Source of the DNA: Planifilum fulgidum
Lineage (GTDB): Bacteria; Bacillota; Bacilli; Thermoactinomycetales; DSM-44946
Length of the DNA: 64,000 nt
Reading direction: 5' to 3'
NCBI RefSeq assembly: GCF_900113175.1
Contig: NZ_FOOK01000010.1
Coordinates: forward strand, 38,779 to 102,778
A program made the translations under genes and the position numbers. The first letter of the stretch is position 1; the number at the start of each line of letters is the position of its first letter. Shown here in pieces: positions 1 through 6,998 of this stretch. The notes beneath the pieces are model-generated. The model did no database searches and had not been told where the DNA came from. It saw nothing but the letters and a program-made list of their open reading frames with translations.

Positions 1-1
1 C

Positions 2-100
2 CATTTCCTCGCCTACTTCCGCGCCATGAGCCTGGGGCTCAATCCCGACAGGCCCCGCCACCTGAACCAAGTGGTGGTGCTGGAGGAAGAAGAGGGATGA
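2..100 (+). CDS. SIS-domain sugar isomerase, C-terminal fragment
   Basis: Only the last 32 codons are in the window, ending at the TGA at 98-100. The residues AYFRAMSLGLNPDRPRHL followed by VVVLEE match the conserved tail of SIS-domain aldose/ketose isomerases and sugar-phosphate deaminases of the AgaS type, where a 'GLNPDxP' element closes the domain. The gene ends four bases before a class II aldolase and a PfkB kinase, an arrangement expected for a tagatose or amino-sugar catabolic operon (isomerase, kinase, aldolase). The exact substrate cannot be told from this fragment. Confidence 0.6.
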   Translation, partial: HFLAYFRAMSLGLNPDRPRHLNQVVVLEEEEG

Positions 101-104
101 ACCG

Positions 105-947
105 GTGCCGCTGACGTCGCCGAAAGAACTGCTTGCGGACGCGTATCGGAACCGTTACGCCGTCGCCGCCTTCGCCGCACACAATATGGAGATGATGCGG
201 GCGGTGGTGGAGGCGGCGGAGGAGGCGGGGGCGCCGGTGATCCTGCAGACCACCCCCGCCACCCTCCGGTATGCGGGCCTGGAATCGATTGTGGCCATGG
301 CCCGGGCGGCGGCCGAAGGGGCCAAGGTGCCCGTGGCCCTGCACCTGGACCACGGAGACACCTTTGAAACGGTGGTCCGCTGCCTCCGGGCCGGTTATAC
401 GTCCGTCATGGTGGATGCCTCGCGGCTGCCTTTTCTGGAGAATGCCGCCTTCGTGGCCAAGGTGACGGAGGCGGCCCACGCCGCCGGGGTGCCGGTGGAG
501 GCGGAATTGGGAACGATCGGCGGGGCGGAGGAGGGCGGGGCGGGAGAGGAGGAACTTACCGATCCCGAGGCGGCGGAAGAGTTCGTGCGAAGGACGGGCA
601 TCGATTTCCTGGCCCCGGCCTTCGGAACCGTCCACGGGGTATACAAGGGAGAAATCCGGCTGGATTTCTCCCGCCTGGAAGCCATCTCCCGCCGCGTCGG
701 CCTTCCCCTTGTGATGCACGGCGCCTCCGGCGTTCCCGGGGAGATGATCCGCCGGGCCATCGCCCGCGGCGTCAGCAAGGTCAACTTTTCCACGGAACTG
801 AAACGGGCCTTTGTCCGCCAATTGCGGAATTATCTGTCGAATCATCCCGAGGAGACCGATCCCCGCCGGATTTTGCTCCCGGCGAGGGAAGCGGTGAAAC
901 AGATCGCCAAAAGAAAAATCGAGATCGTGAGCGGGGTTGTGCCGTGA
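105..947 (+). CDS. Class II fructose/tagatose-bisphosphate aldolase
   Basis: This 280-aa protein is a zinc-dependent TIM-barrel aldolase that would cleave a ketose bisphosphate (fructose- or tagatose-1,6-bisphosphate) into DHAP and glyceraldehyde-3-phosphate in the cytoplasm. Likely zinc ligands are visible: H83 in HLDHGD, H177 in FGTVHG and H205 in VMHGASG. The glycine-rich phosphate site VEAELGTIGG and the NFSTELK strand are also present. The length is normal for the GatY/KbaY/FbaA family. The start is a GTG five bases after the upstream SIS gene. The stop overlaps the GTG start of the following PfkB kinase, so the three genes are translationally coupled. The pairing with a SIS isomerase and a LacC/FruK-like kinase favours tagatose or galactosamine use over glycolysis, but the substrate is inferred. 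Confidence 0.88.
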   Translation: MPLTSPKELLADAYRNRYAVAAFAAHNMEMMRAVVEAAEEAGAPVILQTTPATLRYAGLESIVAMARAAAEGAKVPVALHLDHGDTFETVVRCLRAGYTSVMVDASRLPFLENAAFVAKVTEAAHAAGVPVEAELGTIGGAEEGGAGEEELTDPEAAEEFVRRTGIDFLAPAFGTVHGVYKGEIRLDFSRLEAISRRVGLPLVMHGASGVPGEMIRRAIARGVSKVNFSTELKRAFVRQLRNYLSNHPEETDPRRILLPAREAVKQIAKRKIEIVSGVVP

Positions 948-1879
948 TTACCGCAGTCTGTCTCAATCCGGCCGTCGACAAAACCTACCGGGTGTTCTCC
1001 CTTCAGCCTGGACGCATCCACCGGGTGGAAAGGGTGGAGGCCTGTCCCGGTGGCAAGGGAATCAACGTGGCCAAGGTGCTGAAACGGCTCGGCCTCGACA
1101 TCCGGGTGACGGGCTTCATCGGGGGAGGGGCGGGTGACGCCCTCCTCCGGGGGCTTGACCGGTGGGACATTCCCCACCGCATGGTGCGCATTCCCGGCGA
1201 AACCCGCACCTGTCTCAACATTTTGGAGGAGGTCCGCCGGACGCAAACGGAATTTTTGGAGCCGGGGCCCGCGGTGCCGCCTAAGAAGTGGGAGGCGTTG
1301 AAGGAGACGGTGGCGGAGATGGCGGAAAAAAGCCGGGTGGTCGTCCTTTCGGGCAGCCTTCCCCCCGGATTGGCGGCGGACGCCTACTATGAATTGATTT
1401 CCCTTGTTCAATCCCGGCGTGCCAAAGCCATCGTCGATACCGGGGGCGCTCCCCTGGCCCGGGCTCTGGAAGCCCGTCCCTTCACGGTGAAACCCAACGG
1501 GGCGGAGATGGCCTCCCTGTTTCAAAGGGAAGAGATGAGCGATTCGGAGCGGATCGGAGTGCTCCGGGAATGGAACCGAGGGGGCATCCCCCTCGCCTGT
1601 GTCACGCTGGGAGAACGAGGGGCCATCGCTTCGATGGAGGGACGCGTTTACCGGGTGATTCCCCCAAAGATCGAGGCGGTCAACCCCGTCGGATCCGGAG
1701 ATGCCTTCGCCGCGGGGTTGGCGGCCGGTCTCGACCGGGGGGAAGGGATCGAGTCGGCCCTGGCTCTGGCCGCCGCGTCGGCCGCGTCCAACGCCCTGCA
1801 TCTCCAGGCGGGACAGGTGAACGCGGAGCAGGTGGCATCACTCAAGCGGAAGGTGCATGTGGCGATTCTGTCCCCTTGA
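944..1879 (+). CDS. PfkB-family kinase (1-phosphofructokinase / tagatose-6-phosphate kinase type)
   Basis: This 311-aa ribokinase-family sugar-phosphate kinase would make the bisphosphate that the upstream aldolase cleaves. It opens with the family strand TAVCLNPAVDKTY, carries the first PfkB signature GGKGINVAKVLKRLG near residue 37, and the second signature NPVGSGDAFAAG with the catalytic base D253. It starts at a GTG (944) overlapping the aldolase stop, so it is the last gene of the operon. FruK and LacC cannot be separated by eye. The aldolase and SIS neighbours make a tagatose-6-phosphate or fructose-1-phosphate role equally reasonable. No clear T-tract terminator follows, only a short inverted repeat (GAAGGCG/CGCCTTC, about 1913-1931). 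Confidence 0.85.
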   Translation: MITAVCLNPAVDKTYRVFSLQPGRIHRVERVEACPGGKGINVAKVLKRLGLDIRVTGFIGGGAGDALLRGLDRWDIPHRMVRIPGETRTCLNILEEVRRTQTEFLEPGPAVPPKKWEALKETVAEMAEKSRVVVLSGSLPPGLAADAYYELISLVQSRRAKAIVDTGGAPLARALEARPFTVKPNGAEMASLFQREEMSDSERIGVLREWNRGGIPLACVTLGERGAIASMEGRVYRVIPPKIEAVNPVGSGDAFAAGLAAGLDRGEGIESALALAAASAASNALHLQAGQVNAEQVASLKRKVHVAILSP

Positions 1880-1948
1880 GGGGCTTTTTCTTTTTCCCCA
1901 TCGGCTCCCCGGAAGGCGCTTTCCGCCTTCGCGGATGAATCCCTTTCC

Positions 1949-1977
1949 TTGCGTGAATACTATATTTGTGATACAAT
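1949..1977 (+). promoter_or_regulatory. SigA-type promoter of the DUF1538/P-II operon
   Basis: A -35 TTGCGT (1949-1954), a 17-base spacer and a -10 TACAAT (1972-1977) lie about 120 bases before the ATG at 2099. No other gene start lies between, so this is the likely promoter of the three-gene DUF1538/P-II operon. Its long 5' leader has no recognised riboswitch. Confidence 0.6.
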
Positions 1978-2098
1978 GCAATAAGTGTTTTTTTGGGTAA
2001 AATCCCCCCTCAGACCTACCCCTTTTCCCCTTGAGCAGGTTGTTTTTGTTCCCCTTTCTCAGGCGCTGCGGTGGAATATAACAGGAAAGGAGAACACC

Positions 2099-2791
2099 AT
2101 GGAACAGGTCAAGGAAAAGATTTTGGAGGTGCTCTCTGCGGTCCTGCCCATCACCCTGGTTGTGATTTTGCTGCAGTTCACCATCATCTGGCTCCCCATG
2201 GAGGTGTTCATCCAGTTTCTGATCGGCGCAGTGATGGTAACCACCGGTCTCATCCTTTTCCTGATCGGCGTCGAGGTGGGGCTCCTGCCGGTGGGGGAAA
2301 TGATCGGTTCGACCCTGCCGAAGACCAAGAAGCTGTGGATGTTGGTGCTCTTCGGCTTCATCTTCGGCTTTGTGGTCACCGTCGCCGAGCCGGATGTCCG
2401 GGTGCTGGCCCTTCAGGTGGATCAGGTGTCGAATGGAGCGGTCCCGAAGAACATCCTGATCTATTCCGTCGCCCTCGGCGTGGGGCTGTTCGTGGCGCTG
2501 GCGATGCTGCGGATCATCTTCAATATTTCCATCACGCTCCTTCTGTTCATCAGTTATGCCCTGGTCTTTCTGCTCGCCCTGTTTACACCGGGTGAGTTCG
2601 CCCCGGTTTCCTTCGATTCCGGCGGAGTGACCACCGGACCGATCACCGTCCCCTTCATCGTCTCCCTCGGCGTGGGCGTCGCTTCCGTCATGCGGGGGAA
2701 AAGCTCTTCCGGTGACGGATTCGGCCTGGTCGCCCTCGCTTCCATCGGGCCGATTCTGGCGGTGATGCTGATGGGGGTGCTGTACGGATGA
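2099..2791 (+). CDS. DUF1538 integral membrane protein, first subunit
   Basis: This 230-aa hydrophobic protein has about six or seven predicted membrane segments and belongs to DUF1538. Two motifs recur in both paralogues here: a VEVGLLPVGEMIG-like stretch near residue 60 and FDSGGVTTGPITVPF near residue 180. The ATG at 2099 was chosen because AAAGGAGA sits just upstream; an in-frame start at 1985 would give an unsupported hydrophilic extension. The stop overlaps the ATG of the second DUF1538 gene, implying a two-subunit complex, followed by a P-II-like protein. A transporter gated by P-II, as in AmtB-GlnK, is a reasonable inference. The substrate is unknown to me. Confidence 0.8.
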   Translation: MEQVKEKILEVLSAVLPITLVVILLQFTIIWLPMEVFIQFLIGAVMVTTGLILFLIGVEVGLLPVGEMIGSTLPKTKKLWMLVLFGFIFGFVVTVAEPDVRVLALQVDQVSNGAVPKNILIYSVALGVGLFVALAMLRIIFNISITLLLFISYALVFLLALFTPGEFAPVSFDSGGVTTGPITVPFIVSLGVGVASVMRGKSSSGDGFGLVALASIGPILAVMLMGVLYG

Positions 2792-3537
2792 ATATCCGCG
2801 TGTGGGAAGGATTCGGTGAAGTCCTCTGGGAAGTGGCGATGGCCCTCTTTCCGATGCTGCTGTTCTTTTTGTTTTTCCATTTCTTCTTTCTCAAGCTGCC
2901 CGGGAAAAAACTGAAGGATATTTTTGTCGGGATGGTCTTGACCTTCCTGGGACTGGCCCTGTTTCTGCAGGGGGTCCACATCGGTTTTATGCCCGCCGGG
3001 GAAGCGATGGGCGAAATTCTCGTGTCGAAATCGGTCCGCTGGATCGTGATTCCCATCGGTTTTGTCCTTGGATTTTTGGCCATTTTCGCCGAACCGGCCG
3101 TGCGGGTTTTGAACCACGAAGTGGAGAAGGTTTCGGGGGGCTATATCCCGGCCAAGGTGCTGCTGTACACCCTGTCGATCGGGGTGGCGATTTCCGTGGC
3201 GCTCGCCATGGTGCGCATCCTGTGGGACATTTCCCTGTGGTATCTGATTGTTCCGGGATATGCGATCGCCTTTATCATCGCTTTTCGTTCCAAAAAAGAC
3301 TTTGTTTCCATCGCCTTTGACGCCGGCGGGGCGGCCACCGGTCCGATGACCGTCACCTTCATCCTGTCCATCGCCATCGGGTTCGCCTCGGGGATGGAAG
3401 GACGGGATCCGCTGATGGACGGTTTCGGGATGATCGCTCTGGTGGCTCTCACACCGGTTCTCACCGTGCTCACCCTGGGGCTCCTGTACGGCAGAAAGGA
3501 GAAAGCGAAAGATGAGCAAACAGCTCAGTCCGCATAA
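2788..3537 (+). CDS. DUF1538 integral membrane protein, second subunit
   Basis: This 249-aa paralogue of the preceding gene has the same layout: hydrophobic N-terminal helices, HIGFMPAGEAMGE near residue 70 and FDAGGAATGPMTVTF near residue 175. It starts at an ATGA overlap with the first DUF1538 gene. Its last 26 bases overlap the P-II gene start, so all three are made together. The two halves probably form a pseudosymmetric membrane complex. The family has no function I can name with confidence. The operon context suggests transport controlled by an energy or nitrogen sensor. Confidence 0.8.
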   Translation: MNIRVWEGFGEVLWEVAMALFPMLLFFLFFHFFFLKLPGKKLKDIFVGMVLTFLGLALFLQGVHIGFMPAGEAMGEILVSKSVRWIVIPIGFVLGFLAIFAEPAVRVLNHEVEKVSGGYIPAKVLLYTLSIGVAISVALAMVRILWDISLWYLIVPGYAIAFIIAFRSKKDFVSIAFDAGGAATGPMTVTFILSIAIGFASGMEGRDPLMDGFGMIALVALTPVLTVLTLGLLYGRKEKAKDEQTAQSA

Positions 3538-4246
3538 ATTGATCGTCACCATTTTGAAAAAGGGAATGGCCCGCGCCGCGGTTCAGGAGGCCAAGAAGGC
3601 CGGCGCGAGAGGGGCTACGGTGATATACGGACGGGGGACCGGGATTCACGAGCGAACCTTTTTGGGTATTCACTGGAATCCGGAGAAGGAAGTGGTTCTC
3701 ACCCTGGTTCCCGCCGAGCAGGTGGAGACCATATTGAACGCCCTGGTGAAGGCCGGCAAACTGAATAAGCCGGGAACCGGGATCGGTTTTGTCCTGGATA
3801 CGAAGAAAATCGGGGGGATCACAAGCCCGGCCGGTTCCGTCCCCTCCGACCGCGAGACCCGGGAGGTGAAGGAAGTGGAAAACACGCCGATCCAGTACGA
3901 TTTGATCGTCACCATCGTGAACAAAGGCTACGAGGATGTCGTGGTGGATGCCAGCAAGAAGGCGGGAGCCGAGGGAGGCACGATCATTTCCGGCAGGGGG
4001 ACCGGCATCCATGAACACGCCAAACTGTTCAACATCCCGATCGAACCGGAAAAGAACATCGTGCTCACTCTGATCGACCGGAAAAAAACCGAGGCCGTCC
4101 TGGAAAAGATCATGGAAGAGGCGGAACTCAACAAACCCGGACGGGGAATCGCCTTTGTGATGGAAGTGGAACGGGCCGTGGGCATCAACCACGCCTTGAA
4201 CCGGATGGTCAACGAGCAGATCAAAAAGACCCAAAGCAACTCGTGA
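3512..4246 (+). CDS. Tandem P-II-like signalling protein (two GlnB-type domains)
   Basis: This 244-aa soluble protein is built from two P-II-like ferredoxin folds, about residues 8-107 and 128-235. Each has the strand LIVTIxxKG, a YGRGTGIHE or SGRGTGIHE turn in place of the usual T-loop entry, the B-loop-like segment xLNKPGxGIxFV, and the strand EKxxVLTL. Classical P-II proteins are single ~110-aa domains that trimerise, so the internal duplication is notable. It is translated from an ATG preceded by AAAGGAG inside the end of the upstream DUF1538 gene. The likely role is nucleotide-dependent gating of the DUF1538 membrane pair. The ligand and the gating are inferences. Confidence 0.82.
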   Translation: MSKQLSPHKLIVTILKKGMARAAVQEAKKAGARGATVIYGRGTGIHERTFLGIHWNPEKEVVLTLVPAEQVETILNALVKAGKLNKPGTGIGFVLDTKKIGGITSPAGSVPSDRETREVKEVENTPIQYDLIVTIVNKGYEDVVVDASKKAGAEGGTIISGRGTGIHEHAKLFNIPIEPEKNIVLTLIDRKKTEAVLEKIMEEAELNKPGRGIAFVMEVERAVGINHALNRMVNEQIKKTQSNS

Positions 4247-4253
4247 AAATCTC

Positions 4254-4298
4254 CCCCCGCGCTTTTGGCCGGCCATGGCCGAGGGATTGCCGCGGGGG
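4254..4298. repeat. GC-rich inverted repeat after the P-II gene
   Basis: CCCCCGCG (4254-4261) pairs with CGCGGGGG (4291-4298), and the loop itself contains the palindromes GGCCGGCC and GGCCATGGCC. It lies directly after the P-II stop and about 30 bases before the intrinsic terminator, so it may stabilise the mRNA 3' end. The rest of 4247-4560 holds the terminator, a GGGAAAACGTTTCCCC palindrome near 4459-4474 that resembles a CcpA cre site, and a weak TAAAAT -10. No gene is seen there. Confidence 0.4.
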
Positions 4299-4326
4299 TT
4301 TCTCGGATATGCTCCTTGACGGTTCA

Positions 4327-4351
4327 CCCTCCTTCCAAGGAGGGCTTTTTT
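4327..4351 (+). terminator. Intrinsic terminator of the DUF1538/P-II operon
   Basis: An 8-bp perfect stem CCCTCCTT/AAGGAGGG (4327-4334 with 4337-4344) is followed by C and six T residues. It lies 80 bases after the P-II stop codon. Confidence 0.85.
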
Positions 4352-4560
4352 GTGCGGATGGGCGGGGATCTCCGGATCAGGGGCTTTCTTTCCTTCGCCG
4401 GGGAATTGGAGAGATTTCCGGGCAAGGGATTGATCGAAAGTTCCGCCGATCGGCAGAGGGAAAACGTTTCCCCATGCGTGATCCATAGATAAAATGAAGA
4501 TGTGAAATCAAGGGCCCGCGACGTCCCAGAGCGGCTCAAACTGCGAAGGGAGCGATATCG

Positions 4561-5529
4561 TTGTTTCCAATCCCTGAACTGAAAGACATCCTGAAAGCGC
4601 GGAAAAACATTTCTCCCTGGGTTCGGGAAACACCGCTGGAATACCACCGAGGGCTCAGCGCCCAGCTGGGGGCTGAGGTTTATCTGAAAATGGAAATGAT
4701 GCGGGAAACGCGGGCCTTCAAAATTCGCGGGGCTTGCCACTTCATCGCGGAACTGGAACAGGAGGAGCGGGAAAGGGGGGTGATCGCCGCCTCGGGGGGC
4801 AGCCACGCGCTGGGGGTTGCCTATGCCGCTTCCGTGATGAAGGTTCCGGCCGTCATCGTGGTGACGACGCGCGCCCCGAAGCATATCGCGGAGAGTTGCC
4901 GCCTGTACGGGGCGGAAGTGATCGTGGCCGGGGAGGTGTACGACGATGCCTGCGGGATCGCGATGAAGATCGCCGAGGAACGCGGCTTGACCTTTATTCA
5001 CTCCTATGACCACCCGGCGATCGTGGCGGGGCAGGGAACCGTCGGGTTGGAGATTTTCCAGCAGCTCCCCGATCCCGATGTCATCCTCTGTCCGGTGGGC
5101 GGGGGCGGGTTGATCAACGGCGTGATGATCACTGCCGAGGCTTTCCGCCCGCAAACGGAAGTCTGGGGCGTGGAACCCGAAGGGGCGCCCGCGATGACGG
5201 AAAGCCTCCGGGCGGGAAAGCGCGTCCGGCTCGAAAATCCGCGCAGTGTCGCCGACAAATTGGTCACGAAGGAAGTGGGGAGATTAAACTTCGAAATGGC
5301 CCGAAGGCGCATTCCCCGGATGGTCACCGTCTCGGAGGAGCAGATCCTTCATGCGATGTATCTTCTGATGTCCCGGGCCAATTTGTGGGCGGAAGGGGCC
5401 GCCGCCTCGGCACTGGCCGCCGCATGGAAGGAGAGGGAGGATCTCCGGGGGAAAAAAGTGGTTCTGATCTTGACCGGAGGAAATGTGGACGCCGCGGTCA
5501 TCCGGCAGGTTTTGGAGCGGCACGCCTGA
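4561..5529 (+). CDS. PLP-dependent serine/threonine dehydratase-like enzyme
   Basis: This 322-aa fold-type II PLP enzyme resembles threonine ammonia-lyase, serine racemase and EutB-type dehydratases. K54 in AFKIRGA is the expected Schiff-base lysine, and the glycine loop VGGGGLING near residue 180 would hold the phosphate. The usual SxGNHxxG motif reads SGGSHALG here, so the conserved Asn that contacts the cofactor ring is Ser. There is no C-terminal ACT domain, which argues against a feedback-regulated isoleucine-pathway enzyme and for a catabolic or specialised one. It starts at TTG 4561 after a GGGAG site and appears monocistronic. The substrate is not predictable. Confidence 0.75.
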   Translation: MFPIPELKDILKARKNISPWVRETPLEYHRGLSAQLGAEVYLKMEMMRETRAFKIRGACHFIAELEQEERERGVIAASGGSHALGVAYAASVMKVPAVIVVTTRAPKHIAESCRLYGAEVIVAGEVYDDACGIAMKIAEERGLTFIHSYDHPAIVAGQGTVGLEIFQQLPDPDVILCPVGGGGLINGVMITAEAFRPQTEVWGVEPEGAPAMTESLRAGKRVRLENPRSVADKLVTKEVGRLNFEMARRRIPRMVTVSEEQILHAMYLLMSRANLWAEGAAASALAAAWKEREDLRGKKVVLILTGGNVDAAVIRQVLERHA

Positions 5530-5645
5530 AAGCAGGGGCCTGGGCTTTTCCCGGCGGCCTTCCAAAGGCCGCCAAATGCGATGGGTAAAGTTGGGGGGTA
5601 TGCCCGCTCCGCCTCGGAAGGCAGGCTAAAGACGGGTGAGTTTCG

Positions 5646-6671
5646 ATGAAGCCCTTTGAGCCGGAATGGGTTTTTTTCGAACCGGAAGCATTGAACTATC
5701 CCCTGGGGGAGGAGTTGTACAGAAGGTATAAGGGCAGCGGAATTCCCGTGCGCATGACCACCTCCCACAACCGGGTGACGGGCATCCCCGGCCGGACCGA
5801 GGCGGAGAAATACCGCAACGCCAAACGAACCCTGGTCGTCGGGGTGAGAAAAACCCTGCAATTCGACACCTCCAAACCCTCGGCGGAATACGCCCTGCCG
5901 CTGGCGACCGGGTGCATGGGGCACTGCCACTATTGTTATTTGCAGACCACGATGGGAAACCGTCCCTACGTCCGGGTATACGTCAATCTGGAGGAGATCT
6001 TTGCGGCGGCCCGGAAATACATCCGGGAGCGTGCCCCGGCGATCACCCGTTTCGAAGCGGCCTGCACTTCCGATCCCGTGGGCGTCGAACACATCACCGG
6101 ATCCCTGAAGCGGGCGATCGAGTTCATGGGTCGTCAGGAGCTGGGGCGCCTTCGCTTCGTGACCAAATACAGCCACGTGGATTCCCTGTTGGATGCCGAC
6201 CACCGCGGGCACACCCATTTTCGCTTCAGCATCAACGCCGATCACGTGGTGAAATTTTTCGAACCGGGAACCTCGCCGCTTTCCGACCGTCTGGAGGCGG
6301 CGGGAAAGGTGGCCCGGGCGGGTTATCCGCTGGGGTTCATCATCGCGCCCCTGATGATCTTCGACGGGTGGAAAGAGGGCTATGGGCGCATGCTGGAGGA
6401 GCTGCGGGACCGGCTTCCCCCGGAGGCGGAGGAAGGCCTTACCTTCGAGCTGATCACCCACCGGTTCACGAAGGCGGCAAAACGGGTCATCCTGAAGCGA
6501 TATCCCAAAACCCGCTTGGAGATGGACGAGGAAAGGCGGAAAAAGAAATGGGGAAAATACGGGAGGGTGAAATACGTGTACCGGGATGCGGAGATGGAGG
6601 CCCTGAAAGATTATATGGAGGAATGGATCGGCCGTCTGTTTCCTTCGGCGAAAATCCTGTATTTCACCTGA
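5646..6671 (+). CDS. splB: Spore photoproduct lyase
   Basis: This 341-aa radical SAM enzyme reverses the 5-thyminyl-5,6-dihydrothymine dimer in germinating spores. The cluster motif CMGHCHYC gives C90, C94 and C97. C140 in EAACTSDP matches the conserved H-donor cysteine of the family (C141 in B. subtilis). The length and the N-terminal PEWVFFEPEAL block are typical of SplB. It starts at the ATG after GGGTGAG and is followed by a bidirectional terminator. Its presence shows that the host forms endospores. The splA regulator is not next to it. Confidence 0.95.
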   Translation: MKPFEPEWVFFEPEALNYPLGEELYRRYKGSGIPVRMTTSHNRVTGIPGRTEAEKYRNAKRTLVVGVRKTLQFDTSKPSAEYALPLATGCMGHCHYCYLQTTMGNRPYVRVYVNLEEIFAAARKYIRERAPAITRFEAACTSDPVGVEHITGSLKRAIEFMGRQELGRLRFVTKYSHVDSLLDADHRGHTHFRFSINADHVVKFFEPGTSPLSDRLEAAGKVARAGYPLGFIIAPLMIFDGWKEGYGRMLEELRDRLPPEAEEGLTFELITHRFTKAAKRVILKRYPKTRLEMDEERRKKKWGKYGRVKYVYRDAEMEALKDYMEEWIGRLFPSAKILYFT

Positions 6672-6685
6672 AATCCCGGAAAGAG

Positions 6686-6724
6686 AAAAACGTTTCCCGA
6701 CCTTGCGTCGGGAAACGTTTTTTT
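6686..6724. terminator. Bidirectional terminator between splB and tRNA-Ala
   Basis: A 15-bp perfect inverted repeat, AAAAACGTTTCCCGA paired with TCGGGAAACGTTTTT, encloses a 7-base loop. It carries T runs on both strands, so it can end splB transcripts from one side and the tRNA transcript from the other. Confidence 0.9.
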
Positions 6725-6799
6725 GGTGGAGCTAACGGGACTCGAACCCGTGACCTCTACACTGCCAGTGTAGCGCTCTCCCAGCTGAGCTATAGCCCC
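6724..6799 (-). tRNA. tRNA-Ala (anticodon GGC)
   Basis: On the minus strand the sequence folds as a complete cloverleaf: acceptor GGGGCTA/TAGCTCC, D-arm GCTC/GAGC, anticodon stem CTACA/TGTAG with loop CTGGCAG (anticodon GGC), and a T-arm with GGTTCGAACC. The discriminator is A and the CCA end is encoded. It reads GCC and GCU alanine codons. Confidence 0.95.
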
Positions 6800-6862
6800 A
6801 TGCGTCTATATTGTTCCCGGTGCGACCGGCTTGATTCCTTCCCCAACCGGCCGACATGTAAC

Positions 6863-6891
6863 ATTATAATGGAGCTGGTCCGAAAAGTAAA
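6863..6891 (-). promoter_or_regulatory. Promoter of tRNA-Ala
   Basis: On the minus strand, TTTACT (6886-6891) and a perfect TATAAT (6863-6868) are separated by exactly 17 bases. They lie about 65 bases before the tRNA 5' end. Confidence 0.75.
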
Positions 6892-6998
6892 GTGTTTTTT
6901 TCTGGTCGGGGGAATTTTCTTTTCCGGGGGAAGCGGCGGCAAAAGGCGCAATCCGTCCGGCCGCCGCCTTCCGCACGGAAACGGGGCCGGGCGGCTTT

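Noticed and set aside
39..845. 268-aa frame antisense to the aldolase gene
   Set aside because: It is a shadow of a GC-rich coding region: low-complexity His/Gly/Arg-rich composition, no ribosome binding site and no recognisable fold. The same holds for the long antisense frames opposite the methyltransferase and the giant helicase.
4459..4474. GGGAAAACGTTTCCCC as a CcpA cre site
   Set aside because: The palindrome is real but departs from the cre consensus at both ends, and the same ACGTTT core occurs in the nearby splB terminator. It is mentioned only in passing.
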